Notes: generated by a model from the letters alone, not told the origin. A stretch of 8,010 nt of DNA from Thermoplasmata archaeon (GCA_021804185.1 JAJZKL010000029.1:1-8010), one strand, 5' to 3'. Numbered from the stretch's first letter, positions 1-6,433 are shown. Numbers and translations are program-made.

Positions 1-25
1 CCGATGCTGTTGAATACATAATCAT
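1..25 (+). repeat. Left copy of a 25-base exact inverted repeat (partner at 663-687)
   Basis: Bases 1-25 (beginning ccgatgctgttg) are the exact reverse complement of 663-687, which lies inside rnhB and encodes its residues around ADAVEYII. The match starts at the first base of the window and stops sharply after base 25, with no similarity beyond. A 25-base exact match is far beyond chance in 8 kb. The internal copy sits in an intact gene, so the left copy is the displaced one. It could continue to the left of the window. A fold-back or chimeric join at a contig end is the simplest reading; a real small inverted duplication is possible. Confidence 0.9.
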
Positions 26-36
26 CTCTTGGAAGT

Positions 37-225
37 TTGGACATTGGAATCGTGCTTCTTGTATTTACAGCTGCAAGCGCCATTTCTCTGCTCTTCGTTA
101 TATATGTAAGTTCCAGGAGCATTGGAAAACGGCTTTCCATGATGAAACCGCAGAATATGGATTACCTGATCGGAATAATACTTATTTTTACGGCATTGTT
201 CCTCATCATATTACCAAATGTATGA
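37..225 (+). CDS. Small two-helix membrane protein, or C-terminal piece of a larger membrane protein
   Basis: This reading frame gives 62 residues from a TTG codon at 37. Two hydrophobic stretches, roughly residues 3-25 and 43-61, flank a short basic loop (SSRSIGKRLSMMK), which fits two membrane spans with the loop in the cytoplasm by the positive-inside rule. No family is recognised. The frame is open back to a TAA at 19-21. That stop, and everything to base 25, lies in the inverted repeat that seems foreign here, so the true N-terminus may be missing and the ORF may be the tail of a multi-span protein. A GGAAG lies only one base before the TTG, too close for a normal Shine-Dalgarno. Codon use (ATA Ile, AGG Arg) resembles the neighbours. 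It ends 4 bases from the convergent rnhB stop, and such tight packing favours a real gene end. Confidence 0.5.
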   Translation: MDIGIVLLVFTAASAISLLFVIYVSSRSIGKRLSMMKPQNMDYLIGIILIFTALFLIILPNV

Positions 226-229
226 TCTT

Positions 230-877
230 TCAATACAATTTTTCCTGCGCCGTCTCTGCAAATATTTTTTTGTAGGTCTCCCAGTGTGTTCTCACGATTG
301 AGCTTATGTCAATTTTATCCTTAATGGAACGCCTGAGAAACTCTATTGTCCTCGGATCGGATGGATATCCGGAACCTATGCCTGCAAACCTTTTGCTGAT
401 CCTGTCCATTTCACCGTCTCTTATGACCTTTGAGACAACCGAGGCCGCGGAAACGGCCGGATATATGCTGTCTGCCCTATGCTTGCACATTACATCCTTC
501 CCGCTCCCTTCAGACAGTTTCATTGTACACCTCTCCTCAAGAACGTCGAATGAATCCACGATGCAGGGAGCCTTTGCGTGGTTGAGAAGTTCTATTGCAT
601 AAATGAATTCTATCTCGTTCAGCGTCATATGTTCCATCATCTCATTTATCTTCAGGCTGTCTATGATTATGTATTCAACAGCATCGGCAGTTTTCATTAT
701 TTTTTCATATGCTATATTCCTTGCCGACCTGCTCATTGTCTTGGAGTCCTTTGCGCCAGTGTTCCTTATTTTATCAGTGTCCCCACACACTATTGTCATT
801 ACCATCGGCCCAAGCACAGGACCTCTTCCAGCTTCGTCTATGCCACACTGTTTTCCCCCTATTCCAATATCTCTCAT
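230..877 (-). CDS. rnhB: Ribonuclease HII
   Basis: The 215-residue product matches the usual length of archaeal RNase HII, the metal-dependent endonuclease that cuts RNA in RNA:DNA hybrids and at single ribonucleotides in DNA. The N-terminal GIDEAGRGPVLGP motif supplies Asp14 and Glu15. A third acidic residue is probably Asp108 (IVDSFD), and the HRADSIYPAVSAAS block supplies Asp136. The GSGYPSDP motif with its conserved Tyr follows near the C-terminus. All catalytic positions expected of the family are visible. The ATG at 877 is chosen because it lies 11 residues before the GIDEAGRG motif; the frame stays open to 1204, but the extra 109 residues have no RNase H character and run antisense through the next gene. 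The gene is divergent from the prenyl synthase across 42 bases and convergent with the small membrane ORF across 4 bases. Confidence 0.96.
   Translation of the reverse strand: MRDIGIGGKQCGIDEAGRGPVLGPMVMTIVCGDTDKIRNTGAKDSKTMSRSARNIAYEKIMKTADAVEYIIIDSLKINEMMEHMTLNEIEFIYAIELLNHAKAPCIVDSFDVLEERCTMKLSEGSGKDVMCKHRADSIYPAVSAASVVSKVIRDGEMDRISKRFAGIGSGYPSDPRTIEFLRRSIKDKIDISSIVRTHWETYKKIFAETAQEKLY
663..687 (-). repeat. Internal copy of the 25-base inverted repeat
   Basis: This stretch lies within the rnhB coding sequence (about residues 64-72) and is the exact reverse complement of bases 1-25. Because rnhB is uninterrupted and its protein reads normally through here, this is taken as the native copy. 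Confidence 0.9.
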
Positions 878-888
878 TAAGGCTAACG

Positions 889-896
889 AATAAATA
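889..896 (+). promoter_or_regulatory. TATA-like box for the prenyl synthase gene
   Basis: An A/T block reading aataaata is centred about 27 bases before the ATG at 920. With an archaeal TATA-to-start distance near 25, transcription would begin at or very near the start codon, giving a leaderless mRNA. No Shine-Dalgarno sequence is visible between 897 and 919. The minus-strand rnhB promoter must lie in the same 42-base gap; only a weak attatt-like element is seen near 902-908. Confidence 0.45.
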
Positions 897-919
897 CGAT
901 TCAATAATTCTACTTTGGC

Positions 920-1987
920 ATGGCATTCAATATACTGGATCAAACACATAACGAGTTTATCAACCATACAAGAGAGCGCGTAAACAAGGAACTTACTTCC
1001 TTTTTTGAACAGACAATCAGTGAAATGAAGGATCCCAGCATAAAGCACATTGTTGAACAGATATCTGAGTTTACCATAAGGGGAGGGAAGAGGATAAGGC
1101 CGATACTTATTGTCTGCGGCCATGATCTTTTCGCAAAACCCAACCCGGAGATATACAAAGCAGCCATTAGCATAGAACTTACCCAGACCTTCTTTCTTAT
1201 ACATGACAATATTATGGACCAGAGCGATTTGAGGAGAGGATATCCATCATTTCACAAGATGTCAGAGAAAGACTTTGAGAGAATGAGGGAACCTAGAAGA
1301 ATGGGAGAAACCATCGGAATTGTTGCAGGGGACCTGTCAATGACATATGCCTATGAAAGCCTTATGAGAGCTTCATTTCCAGCAAATCTTCTTAACCGGG
1401 CAATTTCACAACTCATATCTATCACAAAAACTACAGGTTACGGGGAAGGGCTGGATATGCTCACGACCGCCGGCCTTAAGCTGCGGATGAATGACCTCAT
1501 CAGGCTTCACCTCTGGAAAACCGCCAAGTATACCATAGAAGGGCCGCTGCTTCTTGGCGCATCCCTTTCCGGATATTCAGGGTCCGTGAATGCCCTGAGG
1601 GCATACGGAAATCTTGCTGGACTGGCATTCCAGCTCCACGATGATATTATAGGGCTGTACGGGACTGAAGAGGAGATAGGGAAGTCCCCAAAGAGCGATC
1701 TCAATGAGGGGAAGCAGACCCTGCTCATAATAAAGGCGCTGGAAAGATGCTCAAAAGACGAAAGAAAGGTTCTTACGGAAATACTTGAGAAGGGATCAGT
1801 TACGGATGACGAACTGCAGGTAGCCAGGGACATAGTGAGGGATACCGGTTCACTTCAGTATTCCAAGCATCTTATAGGCTGTTTTGTTGAGAGGGCAAAG
1901 GAATACATTATGAAGGTTGATGGAGACAGGGATGTGAAAATCTTCCTTCACTGGCTGGCTGATTACCTGGTAAAAAGAACGTATTAG
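920..1987 (+). CDS. idsA: Short-chain polyprenyl diphosphate synthase (geranylgeranyl/farnesyl diphosphate synthase type)
   Basis: This 355-residue all-helical trans-prenyltransferase condenses isopentenyl diphosphate with allylic diphosphates in the cytosol to make the C15/C20 precursors of archaeal ether lipids. Visible family motifs, in order, are GGKRIRP (55-61, IPP binding), the first Asp-rich motif as HDNIMD followed by LRRG (95-107), KTAKYT (200-205), the second Asp-rich motif FQLHDDIIG (237-245), and GKQT (264-267). Two features are odd. The first motif reads D96-N97-x-x-D100 instead of DDxxD. Phe91 and Phe92 stand five and four residues before it; paired aromatics there are typical of eukaryotic-type FPP synthases, whereas the Sulfolobus GGPP synthase has only the -5 aromatic. 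Product length (C15, C20 or both) is therefore uncertain. The ATG at 920 has a TATA-like box at the right distance. Family assignment is firm; the symbol is the common archaeal name. Confidence 0.94.
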   Translation: MAFNILDQTHNEFINHTRERVNKELTSFFEQTISEMKDPSIKHIVEQISEFTIRGGKRIRPILIVCGHDLFAKPNPEIYKAAISIELTQTFFLIHDNIMDQSDLRRGYPSFHKMSEKDFERMREPRRMGETIGIVAGDLSMTYAYESLMRASFPANLLNRAISQLISITKTTGYGEGLDMLTTAGLKLRMNDLIRLHLWKTAKYTIEGPLLLGASLSGYSGSVNALRAYGNLAGLAFQLHDDIIGLYGTEEEIGKSPKSDLNEGKQTLLIIKALERCSKDERKVLTEILEKGSVTDDELQVARDIVRDTGSLQYSKHLIGCFVERAKEYIMKVDGDRDVKIFLHWLADYLVKRTY

Positions 1988-2032
1988 GATTTTATAACTC
2001 CATATTAAAGAGTGCTACGGAGTATGTTACAC

Positions 2033-2059
2033 GCAGATAAAACTGCGAACACTATCTGC
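2033..2059. repeat. Interrupted inverted repeat between convergent genes (possible terminator hairpin or dif-like site)
   Basis: GCAGATA at 2033-2039 is exactly inverted as TATCTGC at 2053-2059, giving a 27-base element with a 13-base centre. An alternative small hairpin, CGCAG (2032-2036) with CTGCG (2043-2047) around ataaaa, overlaps the left arm. The element sits in the 114-base gap between the stops of the prenyl synthase and the XerA gene. It could be a bidirectional terminator structure. Its size, close to the 28-base dif format with 11-base arms, beside a XerA gene suggests a recombination site, but the inner arm bases (AAAC versus GTGT) are not symmetric, so that reading is weak. Confidence 0.35.
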
Positions 2060-2101
2060 AGGATATTAAGATTATTATCCACCATGAAACTGTATTTTCC
2101 G

Positions 2102-2965
2102 TTATATTCTTGGCCTGTATTTTCCGTACATATCCCTGAGAGTTGAACTGTCTATGTGGGTATATATCTGTGTTGTAGCTATACTTGAATGCCCAAGCAT
2201 CTGCTGAATGAACCTTATGTCCCCGCCATTCCTGAGAACCATGGTCGCAAATGTGTGGCGCAGTGTATGAGGAGTTACTTTCCTTTCTATTCCCGCATCT
2301 TTCGCGGATTTCCTGACGATCCTCTCTATGGTTGTTGGATGTATTCCTGCACCTGTTTTCGTTCCAAAGAAATATTCAGAATATTCATTGTTTGATATCT
2401 TTAATGCGGAGTACTGGCCCAGTACAGTGGAGCATTCTTCGGGGATCAAAACAATCCTGTCCTTGTCGCCCTTCCCTGATCTTATCCTGATCAATCCCTC
2501 TCTCAGGTCAATGTCTTCAGTCTTGAGGGAGCATAATTCCCCTACCCTTATGCCTGTGTACAGTAGAATAAGGATGATGCTCCTTTTCCTTATGTCATGC
2601 TTGGTTGAAAGCAGCAGAGCTTCCGCCTCAGCCTGGCTTAGGTATACAGGCATCTTTTCAGATCTTCTTGGGGCTACGAGGTTTTCAGGCGGCCTGAGAT
2701 TCCTGGATCTGTAAAGCTGCTTAACTGCTTTAATGGCAAGATATTGCGATGCCTTGGAATAATTTTTTTCAGTAGCGAGGTAAAGCTTGAATTTTTCTAT
2801 GTCTTCTTCGTTACACAGGCTCAACTCCTTCGCCGTGAACATGAGAAATATCCTTGATAGAAAACAATATTCTTTCACCGTGTATGGGCTACGCCTTTCC
2901 CCTATCATTGATCTCCTGAATTTTTCAACCTGTTCCTGGATTGCCTGATTTGAGGAGTCTTCCAC
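2102..2965 (-). CDS. xerA: XerA-type tyrosine recombinase (integrase family)
   Basis: The 287-residue protein fits stand-alone archaeal XerA, which resolves chromosome dimers by strand exchange at dif. Residues about 8-90 form the N-terminal SAM-like core-binding domain and 105-287 the catalytic domain. All active-site positions are visible: Arg140 (TGIRVGEL), Lys165 (SGKGDKDR), His233 and Arg236 (TPHTLRHTFAT), His259 (LGHSS) and the nucleophile Tyr268 (TTQIYTH). The start is a GTG at 2965, which gives the complete core-binding domain; the next Met (residue 20) would cut into it. A TATA-like box lies about 25 bases upstream, implying a leaderless GTG start. The MFS gene ends 40 bases upstream on the same strand, but this promoter suggests separate transcription. 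Length, completeness and the absence of phage genes or an adjoining tRNA favour the housekeeping enzyme over a mobile-element integrase. Confidence 0.93.
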   Translation of the reverse strand: MEDSSNQAIQEQVEKFRRSMIGERRSPYTVKEYCFLSRIFLMFTAKELSLCNEEDIEKFKLYLATEKNYSKASQYLAIKAVKQLYRSRNLRPPENLVAPRRSEKMPVYLSQAEAEALLLSTKHDIRKRSIILILLYTGIRVGELCSLKTEDIDLREGLIRIRSGKGDKDRIVLIPEECSTVLGQYSALKISNNEYSEYFFGTKTGAGIHPTTIERIVRKSAKDAGIERKVTPHTLRHTFATMVLRNGGDIRFIQQMLGHSSIATTQIYTHIDSSTLRDMYGKYRPRI

Positions 2966-2986
2966 GCCTAACCAGCGTTATAATTT

Positions 2987-2993
2987 TTAAATA
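2987..2993 (-). promoter_or_regulatory. TATA-like box for xerA
   Basis: On the minus strand this reads tatttaa within a longer A/T block (2979-2993). It is centred about 25 bases before the GTG start at 2965. It lies in the 40-base gap after the MFS stop codon, so xerA need not depend on read-through from the transporter gene. Confidence 0.5.
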
Positions 2994-3005
2994 CTTTTCC
3001 GTTTT

Positions 3006-4196
3006 TCAAAGGTTTATTTTGGGATCACTGTTTTCTGCCAGCCTTCTCGTAAACATGGAACTTAATAATGTGTACATGACTGCAACCACAGCCGTGCCAG
3101 ACGCAATGTATAACCAGTATGTGCCTGGAACGTCCTGAAGATAGAAAAGCAGGAACAGGCCAATTATGGCGCCGGCAAATCCGCCAAAACTCGTATAGAG
3201 GTTGTAAACCCCTACGTATGATCCACGCATGTTTTCAGGAGCTAATGTGGTGATAATGCTCTGGGTGGTTGGAGAAAGGAGATCCTCACCGAATGTTGAA
3301 ACCGTCATGAATGCGACAAGTATAAGAAAAACTGGAGACGATGTCAGTATGAGAAATGATATGGCGTAAAATAATGTTCCAACGCCGCGCCACATCATGG
3401 GATTTCCTACCTTTGTCATCAGGCGAAGGAAGGGAAATTGGAGTACTACAACCAGCGCTCCATTGAGTGCCCATACATATCCAAGGTAGGAGTATGGCAG
3501 GCTCTCTATGACTATTGTATATACTGTGAATGTAGATCCGCGCTGCCTCATGAAGACACCGAGAACTATACCAATAAGTATGAAAAATATGAAGAATCTG
3601 TCTTTCCTGTAGGTTTTTCCAAGATCCCCCTTTTTCAGTGGTACATGTTCTGATGGAACGTAACTTTCCCGGAAGAGGTAGAAAAGCATGAAAATTTCAA
3701 CCACAGTCACAATAGCAGAAACCAGGAAAATATACTGGAACCCACGGTATGCAAGATAGGCACCCATAAGAGGGCCGACAGCAATCCCTAGATTGGCCAT
3801 TACCCTCATTACCGTGTACCCGGAAAGGCGATCACTAATTGAAGTGACGTCGGCTACTGCAGCCTGTACGGCTGGATACTGAATTGAGTTGATGATGATT
3901 GTACCGTACCATGATCCAAGGAGAAGCAGGAAATAATCAGGTACGGCAATTGCATAGAATATAAGAATGTAAAACACCACAGCCGGGATTTGTGAATAAA
4001 CTAGGATTAACCTCCTCCCAACACGATCCGTAAGTATCCCGGAATAGTATTGAATTAGTGCCATAATCAAAGTCGCCGAGCCAAGGAAAATACCTGTGTC
4101 AATAAAATCAACATGATAAACTATGATGAACACAAGAGGCACGAATATAAAGCTAGACCCTCTTCCAAAGGCTCTTATAAACCTGGTAGCACTCAA
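3006..4196 (-). CDS. Major facilitator superfamily transporter (DHA1/MdtH-like efflux type)
   Basis: The protein is a polytopic inner-membrane carrier of about 396 residues with some 12 hydrophobic segments, the normal MFS size. The signature cytoplasmic loop between helices 2 and 3 is present as GILTDRVGRR (53-62), with Asp57 and the basic residues of MFS motif A. The C-terminal half carries LAPENMRGSYVGVYN (318-332), a loop common in drug-proton antiporters of the MdtG/MdtH kind. The substrate cannot be told from sequence. The central loop (about 177-200) is short and basic. The start is uncertain: the coordinate is a TTG, but the frame is open upstream to 4259 and reads RRIWILSATRF, so a few more residues may belong to the protein. 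No ATG or GTG exists in that extension, only a CTG at 4217. The TATA-like box near 4235 favours a start at or just before 4196. Confidence 0.88.
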   Translation of the reverse strand: MSATRFIRAFGRGSSFIFVPLVFIIVYHVDFIDTGIFLGSATLIMALIQYYSGILTDRVGRRLILVYSQIPAVVFYILIFYAIAVPDYFLLLLGSWYGTIIINSIQYPAVQAAVADVTSISDRLSGYTVMRVMANLGIAVGPLMGAYLAYRGFQYIFLVSAIVTVVEIFMLFYLFRESYVPSEHVPLKKGDLGKTYRKDRFFIFFILIGIVLGVFMRQRGSTFTVYTIVIESLPYSYLGYVWALNGALVVVLQFPFLRLMTKVGNPMMWRGVGTLFYAISFLILTSSPVFLILVAFMTVSTFGEDLLSPTTQSIITTLAPENMRGSYVGVYNLYTSFGGFAGAIIGLFLLFYLQDVPGTYWLYIASGTAVVAVMYTLLSSMFTRRLAENSDPKINL

Positions 4197-4231
4197 TATC
4201 CAGATTCTTCTGTCCAGCCCTCTTATCCTGT

Positions 4232-4239
4232 ATTTATAT
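4232..4239 (-). promoter_or_regulatory. TATA-like box for the MFS transporter gene
   Basis: On the minus strand this reads tataaata, the best TATA match in the window. Transcription would start about 25-27 bases downstream, near 4208-4211. That leaves a leader of only about 12-15 bases before the TTG at 4196 and rules out any start much further upstream. Confidence 0.5.
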
Positions 4240-4277
4240 GGTGATTCACTCGTTCTCCTTTAGTACATATCTGGTAA

Positions 4278-4439
4278 TTAAGATAATGTAACCTTATCCC
4301 TGCAACGTTCTGATGTGATTTCTTTTCCAGTTAAAACAGGAATCTGGTTCCTCTCACTCCTATACTGAAGCTCTTTAATTGCAGTATCAAGATTCCGAAA
4401 TATCTCCCATGCTTTTAGCAACCCATGTTTCAGTTCCAT
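4278..4439 (-). CDS. Hypothetical 53-residue ORF, possible small gene or gene remnant
   Basis: An ATG at 4439 opens a frame of 53 residues ending in TAA at 4278-4280. The protein is charged and soluble in character: it starts MELKHGLLKAWEIF, has a central helix-prone, Lys/Glu/Arg-rich stretch (residues 1-31), and ends with a more extended tail. It has no membrane segment, signal peptide or motif that I recognise. The composition looks more like protein than noise, and a tataaa element at 4485-4490 (minus strand) lies about 48 bases upstream. It could be the 3' end of a decayed gene such as a transposase, but nothing identifies one. It is co-directional with the MFS gene and overlaps none of its coding sequence. 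Confidence 0.3.
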   Translation of the reverse strand: MELKHGLLKAWEIFRNLDTAIKELQYRSERNQIPVLTGKEITSERCRDKVTLS

Positions 4440-4483
4440 GTTGAATTGGAAGAATGTATCAGGTTGTGGTAATCACATAAACC

Positions 4484-4491
4484 ATTTATAG
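4484..4491 (+). promoter_or_regulatory. TATA-like element upstream of the ClC gene
   Basis: The plus strand reads atttatag here. It is about 83 bases before the ClC ATG, which would imply a leader near 58 bases. No better element lies at the leaderless distance (around 4544). The reverse complement is also TATA-like (tataaa) and could serve the small minus-strand ORF instead. Confidence 0.25.
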
Positions 4492-4570
4492 TCCACCGTT
4501 TTGCAACTGTGCATTTCAAGCAACACATTATGCCTGTGAAAAATGTTTCAATTTCCTTAACGGAAAATGT

Positions 4571-6433
4571 ATGAAAAATCCTATTACCAGTATTTTATAT
4601 GGTTCTGATATGGGGATGGGTTTGCTGCATCCAAGAAACATACTGAAGAAAATCCTCTCCACCAATGTTGGAAAATGGACACTAATGGGCGTGATCATTG
4701 GTATAGTGGCAGGAATAGGTGCCCTGATATTTTACGAAGCCATATCACTTGTCACCATTTACTTGTTCCAGAACCTTACAGGATTAAATCTCCCAAACCC
4801 AGGCACAAATCTCTCAGTATCATACACACTACCCGTAAATTACAGATATTACCTGATACCTGTTTCCACGGTTATAGGGGGGCTTATGGCAGGCTTCCTG
4901 ATCTATCGGTTTGCTCCTGAGGCAGAGGGTCATGGGACTGACTCTGCGATTGATGCATTTCATAACAAAGGTGGATTCATAAGGAAGAGGGTGCCTGTTG
5001 TCAAGACCGTGGCCTCTGCCATAACCATAGGTTCTGGAGGCAGTGCTGGAAGGGAAGGGCCTACAGCGCAAATAGCTGCTGGTTTCGGTTCCATGATTGC
5101 AGATGTGTTTCACCTGAGTGAAAAGGACAGGCGCATTGCCATGGCCTCCGGAATAGGTGCCGGTATAGGCAGCATATTTCTAGCCCCGTTGGGTGGTGCC
5201 ATACTCAGTACAGAGATATTATACAGGAGGGATTTTGAGGTTGAAGCCCTGATACCATCCATCATAGCTTCTGTTGTAGGATATTCCATTTTTGGTTATT
5301 TTTTTAGTTACAGACCATTATTCACCATAGCCCCGGGAGTTTCCATTGGCTTTACACACCCCCTCGCGCTTCTTGCGTATGTCATGATAGGCCTGGTGGT
5401 TGGGGTAGCTGGCATATTTTTTGTAAAGTCATTTTATGGAATACAGGGATTTTTTGCAAAAAGGAAGAGAATTCCAAAGATGTTGAAGCCCGCCATAGGC
5501 GGATTGATAATGGGGATAATTGCAATAAAATTCCCTGAGGTTCTAGGCCTAGGCTATGGGTTTGTGCAGATTATTCTTGAAAGCACAGGACCATCTTCCA
5601 TAGCCCTGTTCTCGGGGTTCTGGTTCTATGCATTCCTTTTTTTCATTATTCTTTTCGTGGCAAAGATCGTTGCAACGTCCCTTACCGTAGGATCAGGGGG
5701 ATCAGGGGGTGTTTTCGCCCCCGGAATTGTTTCAGGGGCCTTCCTGGGGCTTGCCCTTTACATACCGTTCCATGTCCTTTTTCCCTTTCTCAATCCCGAT
5801 GAGTTCATCATTGTTTCCATGATAGCTTTCTTTGGTGGCGTATCAAAGGCACCCATAGCCGTAATAATAATGGGAACGGAAATGACTGGAAGTTATTCCC
5901 TGTTCATTCCACTGATGCTTGCTACAACAATAAGTTACTTTGTCTCTGGTACAAAATACTCCATATACAGATCGCAGGTCACCTCAAGATCCGATTCCCC
6001 TGCACACTCCTATGAATACCAGAAACCAGTAATGGACAATATTTCTGCCTTCGACGCTATGAAAAGGGATTTCTACAGCATAGACATAAATGCTACCGTT
6101 AAGGAGGCATTCAACAAAGTGAGGGTAAGAGTTACAAAGACCCTCATGGTTCTTGATCATGATCTTCTTGCAGGATATATTTCCATAGAAAACTTGAATT
6201 CAACAACCGACCTCAATGCTCCTGTTTCCACCATAATGATCACCGACGTCCCGTCCATAAGGAGGGATGATACAATTCATACGGCCATGAATAAACTTGC
6301 CAATGAACCAACGGGTAAACTTGCAGTGGTTGAGATAGATAACCCGAGAAAGATACTCGGCACAATTACATTCAATGAAATCGCGGACGCTTATAACAAA
6401 GAGATAAGGAGGATAAAAAGCAAGCAAACATAG
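4571..6433 (+). CDS. ClC-family chloride channel/transporter with C-terminal CBS domain pair
   Basis: The 620-residue protein joins a ClC membrane domain (about 34-470) to two cytoplasmic CBS domains (about 484-545 and 550-612). It moves chloride or a similar anion across the cell membrane; the CBS pair usually binds adenine nucleotides and gates transport. Visible ClC motifs are GHGTDSAIDAF (120-130) where the GSGIP filter loop lies, GSGGSAGREGP (154-164) with the gating Glu162, and GSGGSGGVFAP (374-384), encoded in part by an exact 9-base tandem repeat at 5690-5707. Tyr466 (SIYRSQ) probably matches the pore tyrosine of E. coli ClC. E. coli Glu203, the internal proton glutamate, seems to align with Ile216 after Glu215 (STEIL), so proton coupling is doubtful. 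The ATG at 4571 is the first start in a frame open from 4481; only a weak GGA precedes it. No partner gene adjoins. Confidence 0.94.
   Translation: MKNPITSILYGSDMGMGLLHPRNILKKILSTNVGKWTLMGVIIGIVAGIGALIFYEAISLVTIYLFQNLTGLNLPNPGTNLSVSYTLPVNYRYYLIPVSTVIGGLMAGFLIYRFAPEAEGHGTDSAIDAFHNKGGFIRKRVPVVKTVASAITIGSGGSAGREGPTAQIAAGFGSMIADVFHLSEKDRRIAMASGIGAGIGSIFLAPLGGAILSTEILYRRDFEVEALIPSIIASVVGYSIFGYFFSYRPLFTIAPGVSIGFTHPLALLAYVMIGLVVGVAGIFFVKSFYGIQGFFAKRKRIPKMLKPAIGGLIMGIIAIKFPEVLGLGYGFVQIILESTGPSSIALFSGFWFYAFLFFIILFVAKIVATSLTVGSGGSGGVFAPGIVSGAFLGLALYIPFHVLFPFLNPDEFIIVSMIAFFGGVSKAPIAVIIMGTEMTGSYSLFIPLMLATTISYFVSGTKYSIYRSQVTSRSDSPAHSYEYQKPVMDNISAFDAMKRDFYSIDINATVKEAFNKVRVRVTKTLMVLDHDLLAGYISIENLNSTTDLNAPVSTIMITDVPSIRRDDTIHTAMNKLANEPTGKLAVVEIDNPRKILGTITFNEIADAYNKEIRRIKSKQT

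Larger units (their letters stand above)
4197..4570. other. 374-base divergent intergenic region between the MFS and ClC genes
   Basis: This is the longest stretch without a firm gene. It holds the likely MFS promoter (4232-4239), a TATA-like element (4484-4491) that could serve either strand, and a 53-codon minus-strand ORF (4278-4439) that may be a real small gene or a remnant. I see no tRNA, no tandem or long inverted repeat, and no recognisable insertion-sequence ends. Its length is unusual in this tightly packed window, where the other gaps are 4 to 130 bases. Confidence 0.6.

Noticed and set aside
306..951. Several plus-strand ORFs opposite rnhB (80-100 residues)
   Set aside because: They are antisense shadows of a gene with all its catalytic motifs, and their Ser/Phe/Pro-rich translations show no domain character.
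878..1204. Extension of the RNase HII frame upstream to 1204, giving a 324-residue protein
   Set aside because: The extra 109 residues have no RNase H features and lie antisense to the well-supported prenyl synthase. The ATG at 877 gives the normal family length.
2102..2965. The tyrosine recombinase as the integrase of an integrated element
   Set aside because: There are no attachment-site repeats, adjoining tRNA, or virus or plasmid genes nearby, and its length and domain layout match housekeeping XerA.
3286..3653. Short ORFs on both strands within the MFS gene
   Set aside because: They fall wholly within the transporter reading frame and have no start signals or recognisable motifs.
4430..4528. 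32-residue Cys-containing minus-strand ORF (starts MCCLKC) as a zinc-binding mini-protein
   Set aside because: It is too short, has no recognised zinc-ribbon spacing, and overlaps another weak ORF. It is kept only as part of the pseudogene question.
4481..4570. In-frame N-terminal extension of the ClC protein with several Cys residues
   Set aside because: There is no ATG, GTG or TTG in the extension, and it lies where the promoter is expected.
5690..5707. Exact 9-base tandem repeat ggatcaggg as a slippage or regulatory repeat
   Set aside because: It is in frame and encodes the Gly-Ser-rich ClC filter loop GSGGSGG, which is common in this family, so coding constraint explains it.
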